Shown here piece by piece: positions 1 through 6,593 of a DNA stretch of 7,945 bases (the first letter of the stretch is position 1; the number at the start of each line of letters is the position of its first letter). The position numbers and the translations under genes were made by a program. The stretch is from Pseudonocardiales bacterium (lineage in GTDB: Bacteria > Actinomycetota > Actinomycetes > Mycobacteriales > Pseudonocardiaceae): NCBI GenBank assembly GCA_025465385.1, contig JAODNG010000144.1, positions 1 to 7,945 of the forward strand. The letters run 5' to 3'. The notes beneath the pieces were generated by a model, which did not search any database, was not told where the DNA came from, and saw nothing but the letters and a program-made list of their open reading frames with translations.

Positions 1-323
1 GTCAGCCTGGCCTCCTGGTCCCGGGTCAGGCCAGCCCGGCTGTCCGATCCGACGATCAGCCAGTTGGTGCCCGCGGTGCCCGCGATCCGCCCCGGGTAGT
101 CGGCGAGTGCGTCCGTGCGCTGCATCGCCCGGTCGACGTAGCCGGCGGAGCCGATGACCATCAGGGCGAGCACACCGACGATGGCTGCCCCGATGCGTCC
201 GGGGCGCCGGCGTGGAGCAGGACGACGAAGCGGGGGACGGCGCGAGACTGGTGGCGGGGCCGCGGGCACGCGCGCGACGGGCAAGCGTTGGGTCGGGCGC
301 CAGGCCGGCCCCTGGTAGCTCAC
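1..323 (-). CDS. LytR-CpsA-Psr (LCP) family cell-wall glycopolymer ligase, N-terminal part
   Basis: This is the first 107 codons of a leftward gene; the rest lies beyond the window. The GTG start at 323-321 is preceded by an AGGAGA ribosome site seven bases upstream. The protein begins with a Pro/Arg-rich cytoplasmic tail (about residues 1-44). One membrane-spanning segment follows (about 45-63, GAAIVGVLALMVIGSAGYV), then an outside-facing part containing TNWLIVGSDSR at 86-96. That motif is the characteristic start of the LCP catalytic domain, where the Asp and Arg belong to the pyrophosphate-lipid binding site. LCP enzymes transfer undecaprenyl-pyrophosphate-linked glycopolymers (arabinogalactan, teichoic acid or capsule) onto peptidoglycan at the outer face of the membrane. 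The gene is divergent from the DivIVA-like gene, which suggests a cell-envelope neighbourhood. The family is clear from the motif and topology. The polymer it attaches cannot be told from this fragment. Confidence 0.88.
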   Translation of the reverse strand, partial: MSYQGPAWRPTQRLPVARVPAAPPPVSRRPPLRRPAPRRRPGRIGAAIVGVLALMVIGSAGYVDRAMQRTDALADYPGRIAGTAGTNWLIVGSDSRAGLTRDQEARL

Positions 324-414
324 CGTTGGTCTCCTGTGGGTCGGTCCCCGCGGGGGTTTGCGGCGAGGATAGCCGGGCCCGAGGCGCGGTGGTTGTGGGC
401 GATTGTCGAAACCC

Positions 415-454
415 TTGACCTGATGGTTGCCTTTTTGTGATCAAGTGTAAAAAT
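415..454 (+). promoter_or_regulatory. possible promoter of the DivIVA-like gene
   Basis: This AT-richer stretch stands out in the 157-bp divergent gap. TTGACC (415-420) resembles a -35 box. TGATCA (438-443, 17-base spacing) or the TGTAAAAAT stretch (446-454) could serve as a -10 region, but neither is a good match to TANNNT. The site lies 25-65 bases upstream of the ATG at 481. It is a weak call based on composition and one box. Confidence 0.25.
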
Positions 455-480
455 GCCTCACCACCGTCGGGGAGGTATGC

Positions 481-1326
481 ATGGACCGCTTGGACCGCAA
501 GGACTTGAAGGACGCAGCATTCGACGTCGTGCTGCGGGGTTATGACAAGCGGCAGGTGGACGAGCGGTTGCGGTTTCTCGGTGCTGAGCTGACCGCCGCG
601 GACAGCGCGCTCCGGGCAGTTGGCGAGCGGGCCGCGCTGCTGGAGGATGCGTTGAACGAGGCGCGCTCGACCCCCGCAGGAGAACCACCTGGTGACTCGA
701 ACTTCGGCGCGCGGGTCGAGAAGATCCTCAAGCTGGCCGAGGACGAGGCGCGGGAAGTCCGCAGCCAGGCCGATGCAGCGGCGGTGGCGCTGGTCGAGCA
801 GGCCCGCGCGCACGCCGCCGAGCAGGACAGCGCACTGCAGCGGCGTTGGGCTGAGCTCGACAGTGCCCGCGAGGAGCTCGCGCAGGCTCGTCAAGAGGTG
901 AATCAGGAATGCGAACGGCTCCGGGCGCAGGCGCGGACCGAGGCCGACCAGATTCGCACGGCGGTCACGCAGGAAGCGGACCAGTTGTTCACCGCAGCGC
1001 GCGCCGACGCCGACGAGGTGAGCAAGGTGGCCCACGCCGAGGCGGAGCAGCTCATCGCGCAGGCGAAGGCTGAGGCGGAGCAGCTCATCGCGCAGGCCAA
1101 CGCGCAGGCGCAGCGGCTGGTCGCAGCGGCGACCGACGCCGCGCGCCAGCGGGAGCAGTCCAGCGCGCACGAGGTGCATCAACTGTCCAGGTTGCGCGAG
1201 GAGATCAACTCGGACCTCTACCGAGCGAAGCAAGTACTGGACGGCCTGTTCGGTGCAACTGGCGTCCTTTTACACAAGCGACGCCAGGACACTGCCCCGC
1301 CGCCGCCCCAGGTCCGTACTGTGTAA
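481..1326 (+). CDS. DivIVA-domain coiled-coil protein (polar growth / cell-division scaffold family)
   Basis: This is a 281-residue protein. The ATG at 481 has a strong GGGGAGG site at 469-475, five bases upstream; the ATG at 477 is in another frame. Residues 14-30 (FDVVLRGYDKRQVDERL) match the N-terminal membrane-curvature domain of DivIVA/Wag31, whose usual core is an F...RGYD..EVD pattern. A short coiled coil follows (about 30-62), then a Pro/Gly-rich break (63-72) and a long Ala/Glu/Gln-rich helix (about 78-250). Within the helix, residues 153-218 form six 11-residue repeats. The C-terminal tail ends in a basic and Pro-rich stretch (about 265-281). DivIVA proteins mark cell poles and septa and recruit wall-synthesis partners in actinomycetes. 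The gene lacks the sepF/dcw neighbours of the canonical wag31, so it is probably an accessory paralogue. It lies 45 bp upstream of the dehydrogenase operon and may be co-transcribed with it. Its exact role is unknown. Confidence 0.85.
   Translation: MDRLDRKDLKDAAFDVVLRGYDKRQVDERLRFLGAELTAADSALRAVGERAALLEDALNEARSTPAGEPPGDSNFGARVEKILKLAEDEAREVRSQADAAAVALVEQARAHAAEQDSALQRRWAELDSAREELAQARQEVNQECERLRAQARTEADQIRTAVTQEADQLFTAARADADEVSKVAHAEAEQLIAQAKAEAEQLIAQANAQAQRLVAAATDAARQREQSSAHEVHQLSRLREEINSDLYRAKQVLDGLFGATGVLLHKRRQDTAPPPPQVRTV
937..1134 (+). repeat. six tandem 33-bp (11-residue) coiled-coil repeats inside the DivIVA-like gene
   Basis: The units read TEADQIRTAVT, QEADQLFTAAR, ADADEVSKVAH, AEAEQLIAQAK, AEAEQLIAQAN and AQAQRLVAAAT. 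The fourth and fifth units (1036-1068 and 1069-1101) share an exact 26-base copy (1039-1064 and 1072-1097), which points to recent unit duplication. An 11-residue (hendecad) period favours a near-straight or slightly right-handed coiled coil, unlike the 7-residue heptads usual in DivIVA. Confidence 0.8.
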
Positions 1327-1347
1327 CGATCGCGAATACCCGTGCCA

Positions 1348-1388
1348 GGATTGCGGGTGAAGGAGATGCCGATGCCATCCCGCAATCC
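1348..1388 (+). promoter_or_regulatory. inverted repeat enclosing the ribosome site and start codon of E1 alpha
   Basis: GGATTGCGGG (1348-1357) and CCCGCAATCC (1379-1388) are perfect reverse complements, 10 bp each. The 21-base loop contains AGGAG (1361-1365) and the ATG at 1372. In the mRNA this would be a hairpin presenting the translation start in its loop. It could act as a translational control element, as an operator, or arise by chance in GC-rich DNA. The repeat is certain; its function is not. Confidence 0.4.
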
Positions 1389-2628
1389 CCGCTCGTCTCA
1401 CTCCAGACCCGTGCCCGTTGCGGGGCCTGTTGGGCCACCGGGTTCCCTCGTCGGTACCGCGATGGACATCGACGGTTCGCACACGCCGGAGCAGGTGATC
1501 GCGGGACTACGCGCCACGAGCGAGGGCGAGGATCTGGTTCAGCTGTTGACCCCCGAGGGGCAGCGGGTCTCGCACCCGCAGTTCGGCCTGGATATCTCCC
1601 CCGCGGAGCTGCAGTCGCTGTATCGCGACATGGTGCTGGTCCGCCGGGCCGATCGGGAGGCCAAAGCCCTGCAGCGCCAGGGCGAGCTCGGTCTGTGGGC
1701 GCCGCTGCTGGGTCAGGAGGCCGCCCAGATCGGTGCCGGTCGCGCGATGGCCCCGCAGGACATGGCCTTCCCGTCCTACCGCGAGCACGGCGTTGCGTGG
1801 TGCCGTGGAGTGGATCCCACCGAGATCTTCGGCATCTTCCGGGGCGTCGATCAAGGCTCGTGGGATCCGATCGGAACTGGGTTTCAGCTTTACACCATCG
1901 TGATCCCCAACCAGTGCCTGCACGCCACCGGCTACGCAATGGGACAGCGGCTGGATGGAAAGATCGGCGACGCCCAGAACGCGGAGGCCACGATCTGTTT
2001 CTTCGGTGACGGCGCCACCTCTCAGGGCGATGTGCACGAGGGCTTCGTCTGGGCCGCCGTCTACGACGCACCGGTGGTCTTCTTCTGCCAGAACAACCAG
2101 TGGGCGATCTCCGCATCGCTGGATCGCCAGACCCGAGTACCGCTGTATCAACGGGCCCGCGGCTACGGCTTTCCCGGGATCCGGGTGGATGGCAACGACG
2201 TGCTGGCTACCCTGGCCGTCACTCGCTGGGCGCTGCGCGAGTGCCGCACCGGCAATGGCCCGATCTTGATCGAGGCATGCACGTACCGGATGGACGCACA
2301 CACGACCTCCGACGACCCCACCCGCTACCAGGTCGCCGGCGAGCTGGAGGAATGGAAGCTCAAAGATCCTCTTGAGCGAGTGCGGGTACACCTGGTGCGG
2401 GAGGGGCTCGCGGAATCGGCGTTCTTTGACGGTGTCGCCGCCGAGGCCGACGAGCTGGCCGTTCGACTCCGCAATTACTGTATTTCGATGCCCGCCCCCG
2501 GCCCGGAGCGGATCTTCTCGAAGGTCTACGCCGAACCGACGCCAGCAGTCGATGCGGCCCGTGACGGCTACCTGGCGTACCACGCGTCGTTCACTGACGT
2601 CGGGACCACACCCAGGAGCGGGCGCTGA
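1372..2628 (+). CDS. bkdA: 2-oxoacid dehydrogenase complex E1 component, alpha subunit (branched-chain / pyruvate type)
   Basis: This is the thiamine-diphosphate-dependent decarboxylase subunit, which with E1 beta decarboxylates a 2-oxoacid and passes the acyl group to lipoyl-E2. The start is set at ATG 1372 because AGGAG (1361-1365) lies six bases upstream. GTG 1342 has no ribosome site, ATG 1366 is too close to it, and ATG 1462 has none. This gives 418 residues, about 50 more than usual for the family. The extra part is a Pro/Ser-rich N-terminal leader before LYRDMVLVRRAD (about 83-94). The thiamine-diphosphate/Mg motif runs from GDG (212-214) to NN (241-242). The loop HTTSDDPTRY (310-319) corresponds to the regulatory phosphorylation loop of eukaryotic E1 alpha. 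The C-terminal EEWKLKDPLERVRVHL resembles Bacillus-type PdhA. The partner E1 beta resembles Mycobacterium tuberculosis BkdB (Rv2496c), so a branched-chain substrate is favoured, but pyruvate (pdhA) is not excluded. Confidence 0.9.
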   Translation: MPSRNPRSSHSRPVPVAGPVGPPGSLVGTAMDIDGSHTPEQVIAGLRATSEGEDLVQLLTPEGQRVSHPQFGLDISPAELQSLYRDMVLVRRADREAKALQRQGELGLWAPLLGQEAAQIGAGRAMAPQDMAFPSYREHGVAWCRGVDPTEIFGIFRGVDQGSWDPIGTGFQLYTIVIPNQCLHATGYAMGQRLDGKIGDAQNAEATICFFGDGATSQGDVHEGFVWAAVYDAPVVFFCQNNQWAISASLDRQTRVPLYQRARGYGFPGIRVDGNDVLATLAVTRWALRECRTGNGPILIEACTYRMDAHTTSDDPTRYQVAGELEEWKLKDPLERVRVHLVREGLAESAFFDGVAAEADELAVRLRNYCISMPAPGPERIFSKVYAEPTPAVDAARDGYLAYHASFTDVGTTPRSGR

Positions 2629-3620
2629 TGGCGGGCACTGACGCGCCGCAGATGATCACTCTTGCCAAGGGCCTCAACCAGGGTCTGCGGGCCGCGATGG
2701 AGGCCGACCGCAAGGTCCTGGTGATGGGCGAGGACGTCGGCCGGCTCGGCGGTGTCTTCAGGATCACCGATGGGCTGCAGAAGGACTTCGGCGAGCAGCG
2801 GGTCTTCGATACCCCGCTGGGCGAGTCCGGAATCATCGGCACGGCGGTCGGGCTCGCGGTCCGCGGCTACCGCCCGGTCTGCGAGATCCAATTTGACGGA
2901 TTCGTTTTTCCTGGCTTCGACCAGATCGTTTCCCAGCTCGCCAAGCTGCATTACCGCTCGCAGGGCAAGCTGCCGATGCCAGTGGTGGTGCGCATTCCGC
3001 ACGGCGGCGGTATCGGCGCCGTGGAACACCATTCGGAGTCCCCGGAGTCCTATTTCGCCCATACCCCTGGCCTGAAGGTCGTCGCGTGCGCCAACCCGGT
3101 CGACGCCTACTGGATGATCCAGCAGGCGATCGCCTGCGACGACCCGGTAATCTTCTTCGAGCCCAAGCGGCGGTACTGGGACAAGGCACCGCTGGACCTC
3201 GCGACGACGCCGCTGCCGCTGTTTTGCTCGCGGGTGCTGCGCTCCGGGACAACAGCGACGGTAGCGACCTACGGGCCGACGGTGCGCACCGTGCTGGATG
3301 CCGCGACCGTCGCCGAGCAGGACGGCCACACCCTGGAGGTGATCGACCTCCGCACCTTGTCTCCGCTGGATCTGGCTCCGGTGTTCGACTCGGTGCGCCG
3401 CACCGGGCGGTTGATCTGCGTGTCCGAGGCGCCCAGCGAGGTGTCGGTGACCTCTGAAGTGGCCGCCCGGGTATCCCAGGAATGCTTCTACTCGCTGGCG
3501 GCGCCGGTACTGCGGGTGACCGGGTTCAACACGCCGTACCCACCCGCGAAGTGCGAGGAGGACTACTTGCCCGACCTGGACCGGGTGCTCGACGCCGTCG
3601 ACCGCGTGCTCGCGTACTGA
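2628..3620 (+). CDS. bkdB: 2-oxoacid dehydrogenase complex E1 component, beta subunit
   Basis: This is a 330-residue transketolase-like beta subunit that completes the E1 alpha2-beta2 heterotetramer. Its ATG overlaps the alpha stop codon by one base (TGATG), and AGGAG (2614-2618) lies nine bases upstream, so translation is coupled and subunits are made in equal amounts. Features seen in order: GEDVGRLGGVFRITDGL (34-50); DTPLGESGIIGTAVGLA (61-77), whose Glu66 sits at the conserved position that activates thiamine diphosphate; EIQFDGF (86-92); EHHSESPESYFAHTPGLKVV (133-152); and EPKRRYW (178-184). The C-terminal transketolase domain runs from about 200 and ends with FNTPYPPAK (300-308). From memory, the EIQFDGF, DAYW, AIAC-DPV and EPKRRY blocks closely follow M. 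tuberculosis BkdB (Rv2496c, once called PdhB). This supports the branched-chain assignment but is not an alignment. Length is normal and no key residue is missing. Confidence 0.92.
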   Translation: MAGTDAPQMITLAKGLNQGLRAAMEADRKVLVMGEDVGRLGGVFRITDGLQKDFGEQRVFDTPLGESGIIGTAVGLAVRGYRPVCEIQFDGFVFPGFDQIVSQLAKLHYRSQGKLPMPVVVRIPHGGGIGAVEHHSESPESYFAHTPGLKVVACANPVDAYWMIQQAIACDDPVIFFEPKRRYWDKAPLDLATTPLPLFCSRVLRSGTTATVATYGPTVRTVLDAATVAEQDGHTLEVIDLRTLSPLDLAPVFDSVRRTGRLICVSEAPSEVSVTSEVAARVSQECFYSLAAPVLRVTGFNTPYPPAKCEEDYLPDLDRVLDAVDRVLAY

Positions 3621-3625
3621 CCGCG

Positions 3626-4939
3626 ATGGCGAGCATTTTCGCGCTGCCCGACGTCGGCGAAGGCCTCACGGAGGCGGAGATCCTCAGTTGGCACGTCACG
3701 CCCGGGGACACCGTCACCGTCAACCAGATCATCGTCGACATCGAGACCGCCAAGGCGGCCGTCGAGTTGCCCAGCCCCTACGCCGGGGTGGTCAGCGAGC
3801 TGTTCGTCGAACCTGGTGCCACCGTAGCCGTCGGCACCCCGATCATCGCTATCGAAACCGGCGCCGAACCGGCGGGTGCGACGGGACCGGCCCCGGCGGG
3901 TGCGATCGGCGAGGAAGGTCCCAGCGGGCGGATCACAACCCTGGTCGGTTATGGCCCGCGAACCGCGACCGTGGCCCGCCGGCCACGCACGGCCGCGCCG
4001 GCCTCCCCGCCCGCTGCTGCTGCTGCGGGACCAGGTTTGGCGCCGCTGGCCAAACCGCCAGTACGCAAGCTGGCCAAGGAGCTGGGGGTCGACCTGCGGA
4101 CAGTGTCCGGTTCGGCGGCCGGCGGTGTGATCACCCGGGAGGACGTGGAGCGCGCCGCCCATGTCGTCGACAATGGCGGCGCGGGCTCCGCTGCTTGGTC
4201 CGGCCCTGAGTCCGGCCTTGATTCCGGCCGTGGTTCCAGCGCTGGGCAGCACCGGGAGACCGTCCGCGGCGTGCGCAAGGCCACTGCGGCGGCGGTGGTC
4301 GCCTCGGCGTTCACCGCACCTCATGTCACGATGTTCCTCACCGTCGACGTCACGCCGATGATGGAGCTGCGAGCCCGGTTGGTGGCACAAGCACAGTTCC
4401 GGGACATCAAGCTGTCGCCGCTGGCGTTCGCCGCCCGAGCGGTGTGCCTCGCGTCGCGGCGAACCCCGGAGGTCAACGCCAGCTGGGATGAGGCCACCGG
4501 GGAGATCGTCTACTTCGACTACGTACACCTCGGGATCGCCGCCGCTACCCCACGCGGGCTGGTAGTACCCAAGATCCGCAATGCCGATCGGATGGCGCTG
4601 CGCGACCTTGCCGTCGCCCTGGACGAGTTGGCGGTATCGGCTCGGGAGGGACGCACCGCTCCGGCTGACATGCTCGGCGGGACGATCACCATCACCAACA
4701 TCGGCGTCTTCGGGATCGACACCGGCACGCCGATCCTCAACCCCGGCGAGTCGGCGATCCTTGCGCTGGGCACCATCCGGGACATGCCATGGGTGGTCGA
4801 CGGTGCCGTGGTCGCCCGCAAAGTCTGCCAGCTAGCGCTGTCGGTAGACCACCGCGTGGTAGACGGCCAACAAGGCTCCCAATTCCTAGCCCACATCGGC
4901 ACCCTGCTCTCCGACCCCGCCCAAGCGATCACCTTCTGA
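3626..4939 (+). CDS. bkdC: 2-oxoacid dehydrogenase complex E2 component, dihydrolipoyl acyltransferase
   Basis: E2 is the core of the complex. Its swinging lipoyl arm takes the acyl group from E1 and the catalytic domain transfers it to CoA. The ATG at 3626 lies five bases after the E1 beta stop, with no clear ribosome site, so it probably depends on coupling; the family start MASIFALPDVGEGLTEAEIL begins exactly here. The 437 residues comprise one lipoyl domain (1-77; DIETAKA with Lys43 as the lipoylated residue), an Ala/Pro-rich linker (80-140), and a peripheral-subunit-binding domain that docks E1 or E3 (about 142-178, KPPVRKLAKELGVDLRTVSG). A second linker with SGxx repeats follows (191-207), then the catalytic acyltransferase domain (212-437). 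The active-site motif SVDHRVVDG at 406-414 gives catalytic His409 and Asp413. All functional elements are intact. No E3 (lpd) gene is nearby, so a shared E3 is implied. Confidence 0.93.
   Translation: MASIFALPDVGEGLTEAEILSWHVTPGDTVTVNQIIVDIETAKAAVELPSPYAGVVSELFVEPGATVAVGTPIIAIETGAEPAGATGPAPAGAIGEEGPSGRITTLVGYGPRTATVARRPRTAAPASPPAAAAAGPGLAPLAKPPVRKLAKELGVDLRTVSGSAAGGVITREDVERAAHVVDNGGAGSAAWSGPESGLDSGRGSSAGQHRETVRGVRKATAAAVVASAFTAPHVTMFLTVDVTPMMELRARLVAQAQFRDIKLSPLAFAARAVCLASRRTPEVNASWDEATGEIVYFDYVHLGIAAATPRGLVVPKIRNADRMALRDLAVALDELAVSAREGRTAPADMLGGTITITNIGVFGIDTGTPILNPGESAILALGTIRDMPWVVDGAVVARKVCQLALSVDHRVVDGQQGSQFLAHIGTLLSDPAQAITF
4199..4237 (+). repeat. 12-bp tandem repeat in the E2 linker
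   Basis: Three successive 12-base units each begin with TCCGGCC (4199-4210, 4211-4222, 4223-4234), followed by a partial TCC. They encode the tetrapeptides SGPE, SGLD and SGRG in the flexible linker between the subunit-binding and catalytic domains. The repeat keeps frame, so length change by slippage would be tolerated. Confidence 0.6.
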
Positions 4940-4976
4940 CCGCTTCCGCGCTGGCTTTACCTAGCCTTCCGTGAAC

Positions 4977-5008
4977 GGCGGTCGGAGTCGCCGGCGACGG
5001 TCGCCGCC
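4977..5008 (+). terminator. GC-rich hairpin after the E2 gene, possible terminator
   Basis: GGCGG (4977-4981) pairs with CCGCC (5004-5008), CG (4983-4984) with CG (5002-5003), and the inner 12-base palindrome GTCGCCGGCGAC (4987-4998) forms the tip. It lies 38 bases after the E2 stop codon. No T-run follows, which is common for actinomycete terminators but leaves the call uncertain. Confidence 0.45.
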
Positions 5009-5221
5009 CCGAACAGTTGATCCGCGCCGTCCTCTCCAAAGCCGGCCACGCACGCTGACCCCTGCCCGTTGGCCCACTCAGCGGACTCAGCGCGGTTATT
5101 CGGACCCTGTTTACCCCGCTGAACCCGCTCACTGCGATCGAGCAGGCGGCGTAACGGCTGACCGGGTGATGGCGACAACATAGCTGAGGGTGATCGGGTC
5201 CGCGCGGAGCCGAAGCACCGC

Positions 5222-5238
5222 AGGAGGGGTTGGCTCCT
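5222..5238 (+). promoter_or_regulatory. AGGAGG ribosome-site-like sequence in a small hairpin
   Basis: AGGAG (5222-5226) and CTCCT (5234-5238) are complementary with a seven-base loop. AGGAGG (5222-5227) is the best ribosome-site match in the gap. However, the TTG at 5230 is only two bases away and the GTG at 5251 is 23 bases away, so neither start fits well. It may be a leader element or coincidence. Confidence 0.25.
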
Positions 5239-5370
5239 TCACTACTGGGGGTGAGTGATGTGAGAGCACTCGGGTCGTGGCCCGGAGTAGGCATGATGAT
5301 GGCGATGGGGACCCGGAACCCGGCGGCACGCCCGATGTCACGGGATCGAGCACCACAGGATCGAGCCGGC

Positions 5371-6534
5371 ATGTGGACGAGCCACGACGTCAGTCCCGGC
5401 GGGAACGTCGACGTGGTAGCGCGCGAAGATCCCGGCCCCGACGCGCTGCGTGCGTGGGACCTGCTGGTGGATCGCACACCGGGCACCGACGTCACACAGC
5501 TTTCCGTTTGGGCGGGCTTGCGTGGCCGGGTCGGCTTCACTCCGCTGTATCTATTGGCCTACCGCAGCGGCGAACTGGTCGGTGGGGCGCAGATCCTGAC
5601 CCGACGGGTACCCGTCTTGGGTGTCGTCGGTTACCTTCCTTACGGCCCACTGGTGGCACCCGACACCGAGGCTCCCGCCGACGTCCGGCGCGCACTGGTC
5701 GATGCGGTCGTGGCGCTGGGCCAGCGGCGGTTGCGAATTCTGTTCGTCCAACCACCTGAAGGCGCCCAGGACACCAGCGATGAGCTACTCCACCGAGGGT
5801 TCCGGCCGTCGTCGGCCGGGATCGCGCCGCAGGGCTCGATCCGGATCGATTTGACAGCCGACTTGACGGAGATCCGCAGCAGGTTCGGCAAGCGGCTCAA
5901 GTCGTGGACCAACCGGTGGGAGTCCCGGGGTGTCACAGTCCGCGTCGGAGACGAACGCGATATTCCGCTACTCGCTGAACTGATGGCCAGTTCGGCGCAA
6001 CACCAGGGCTACACCCCGTTGCCGCTGGACTACATGCTGGCGTTGTATCGCGAGCTGGCCGCCACCGGCCATGCCGTGCTGTACGTCGGCGAGGTCGACG
6101 GGGTTCCAGTCGCGGCCGATCTGATGACCGGATGTGGCGACATGGTCCGCGGTCGATTGTCCGGCTTCGACCGCTCCGGCGAGGCGATGCGGCTTAGCGT
6201 GCCAGCGGCCATCCGGTGGGAAATGATCAAATGGGCGAAACAGCAAGGCTACCGTTGGTTCGATTTCGGTGGGCTGCGTGCGGAAACTCTGGCAGCGTTG
6301 TTGGGCGGTACCGAGTGCAGCACGGACACAATTCCGACCGCTGATCAGCCGAAGGTCACCTTTGGGGGCACGGCGTTCCGCTACCCCACTCCGGTAGAGA
6401 TGATCAGGCCGGCGGCACTGCGGACGGTCTACGATGTCGCGTGGCGCTCCGCAACGGGCCGCCGGTTGTTTGCCGACCTAAAGAGTTTGCTCCGAGGGTC
6501 CCGACCGCGTGGCACCAACGAGTCGTCACGGTAG
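5371..6534 (+). CDS. FemAB/GNAT-fold family protein, peptidyl or aminoacyl transferase-like
   Basis: This 387-residue protein resembles the FemAB-like (Acetyltransf_6) family. FemAB enzymes carry two GNAT folds and classically add amino acids from aminoacyl-tRNA to lipid II; relatives act in peptide natural-product pathways. Supporting features: TDVTQLSVWAGLRGRVGF (39-56), LVGGAQILTRRVP followed by GYLPYGPLV (69-95), a K-rich segment at 171-183 (RFGKRLKSWTNRW), then a second GNAT-like part with LYVGEVDGVPVAADLM (237-252), the block GYRWFDFGGLR (293-303) and KVTFGGTAFRYPTP (328-341). No signal peptide or membrane helix is seen. The start is uncertain. The frame is open from 5230 with TTG 5230, GTG 5251 and ATG 5293-5305 or 5335 as alternatives. 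ATG 5371 is preferred because strong G/C third-position codon use begins near it, though its ribosome site (AGGA, ten bases upstream) is weak. The substrate is unknown. Confidence 0.72.
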   Translation: MWTSHDVSPGGNVDVVAREDPGPDALRAWDLLVDRTPGTDVTQLSVWAGLRGRVGFTPLYLLAYRSGELVGGAQILTRRVPVLGVVGYLPYGPLVAPDTEAPADVRRALVDAVVALGQRRLRILFVQPPEGAQDTSDELLHRGFRPSSAGIAPQGSIRIDLTADLTEIRSRFGKRLKSWTNRWESRGVTVRVGDERDIPLLAELMASSAQHQGYTPLPLDYMLALYRELAATGHAVLYVGEVDGVPVAADLMTGCGDMVRGRLSGFDRSGEAMRLSVPAAIRWEMIKWAKQQGYRWFDFGGLRAETLAALLGGTECSTDTIPTADQPKVTFGGTAFRYPTPVEMIRPAALRTVYDVAWRSATGRRLFADLKSLLRGSRPRGTNESSR

Positions 6535-6593
6535 TAAAGCAGTGCTCCTCAACGCAGTCGCTCGCCGTCAAATTAGGGAGGCGGAAGAGAAGC

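Larger units (their letters stand above)
4940..5370. other. 431-bp stretch without a convincing gene
   Basis: This gap separates the E2 gene from the FemAB-like gene. It contains a strong hairpin (4977-5008) and a short open stretch with protein-like codon use but no start (4975-5058). It also holds a 9-base tandem repeat (ACTCAGCGG/ACTCAGCGC, 5076-5093), a 7-bp inverted repeat (TCAGCGG 5078-5084 with CCGCTGA 5116-5122) and a ribosome-site-like AGGAGG (5222-5227). The part after 5251 stays open in the frame of the FemAB-like gene and could be an N-terminal extension. No tRNA, known riboswitch or mobile-element end was recognised, and no convincing promoter was found. Confidence 0.6.

Noticed and set aside
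212..418. Rightward 68-codon frame at the left edge
   Set aside because: It overlaps the start of the LCP gene on the opposite strand, which has a ribosome site, membrane helix and family motif; this frame has none.
1507..2583. Long leftward open frame opposite E1 alpha
   Set aside because: It mirrors a well-supported gene on the other strand; in high-GC DNA antisense frames stay open, and its translation shows no recognisable domain.
4013..4027. GCTGCTGCTGCTGC run as a regulatory repeat
   Set aside because: It encodes an Ala run in the E2 Ala/Pro linker, typical of this protein family.
3563..4528. Leftward open frame opposite E2, and similar ones at 1205-2116 and 2568-3329
   Set aside because: They overlap clear dehydrogenase genes, are Arg/Gly-rich shadows and have no family features.
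5160..5250. Possible riboswitch upstream of the FemAB-like gene
   Set aside because: Short stems (5199-5208, 5222-5238) are present, but I could not match them to the conserved core of any known riboswitch class.
4929..5540. Leftward 203-codon frame across the gap and the start of the FemAB-like gene
   Set aside because: Composition is Ser/Arg/Pro-rich without domain features, and it overlaps the ends of two supported genes.
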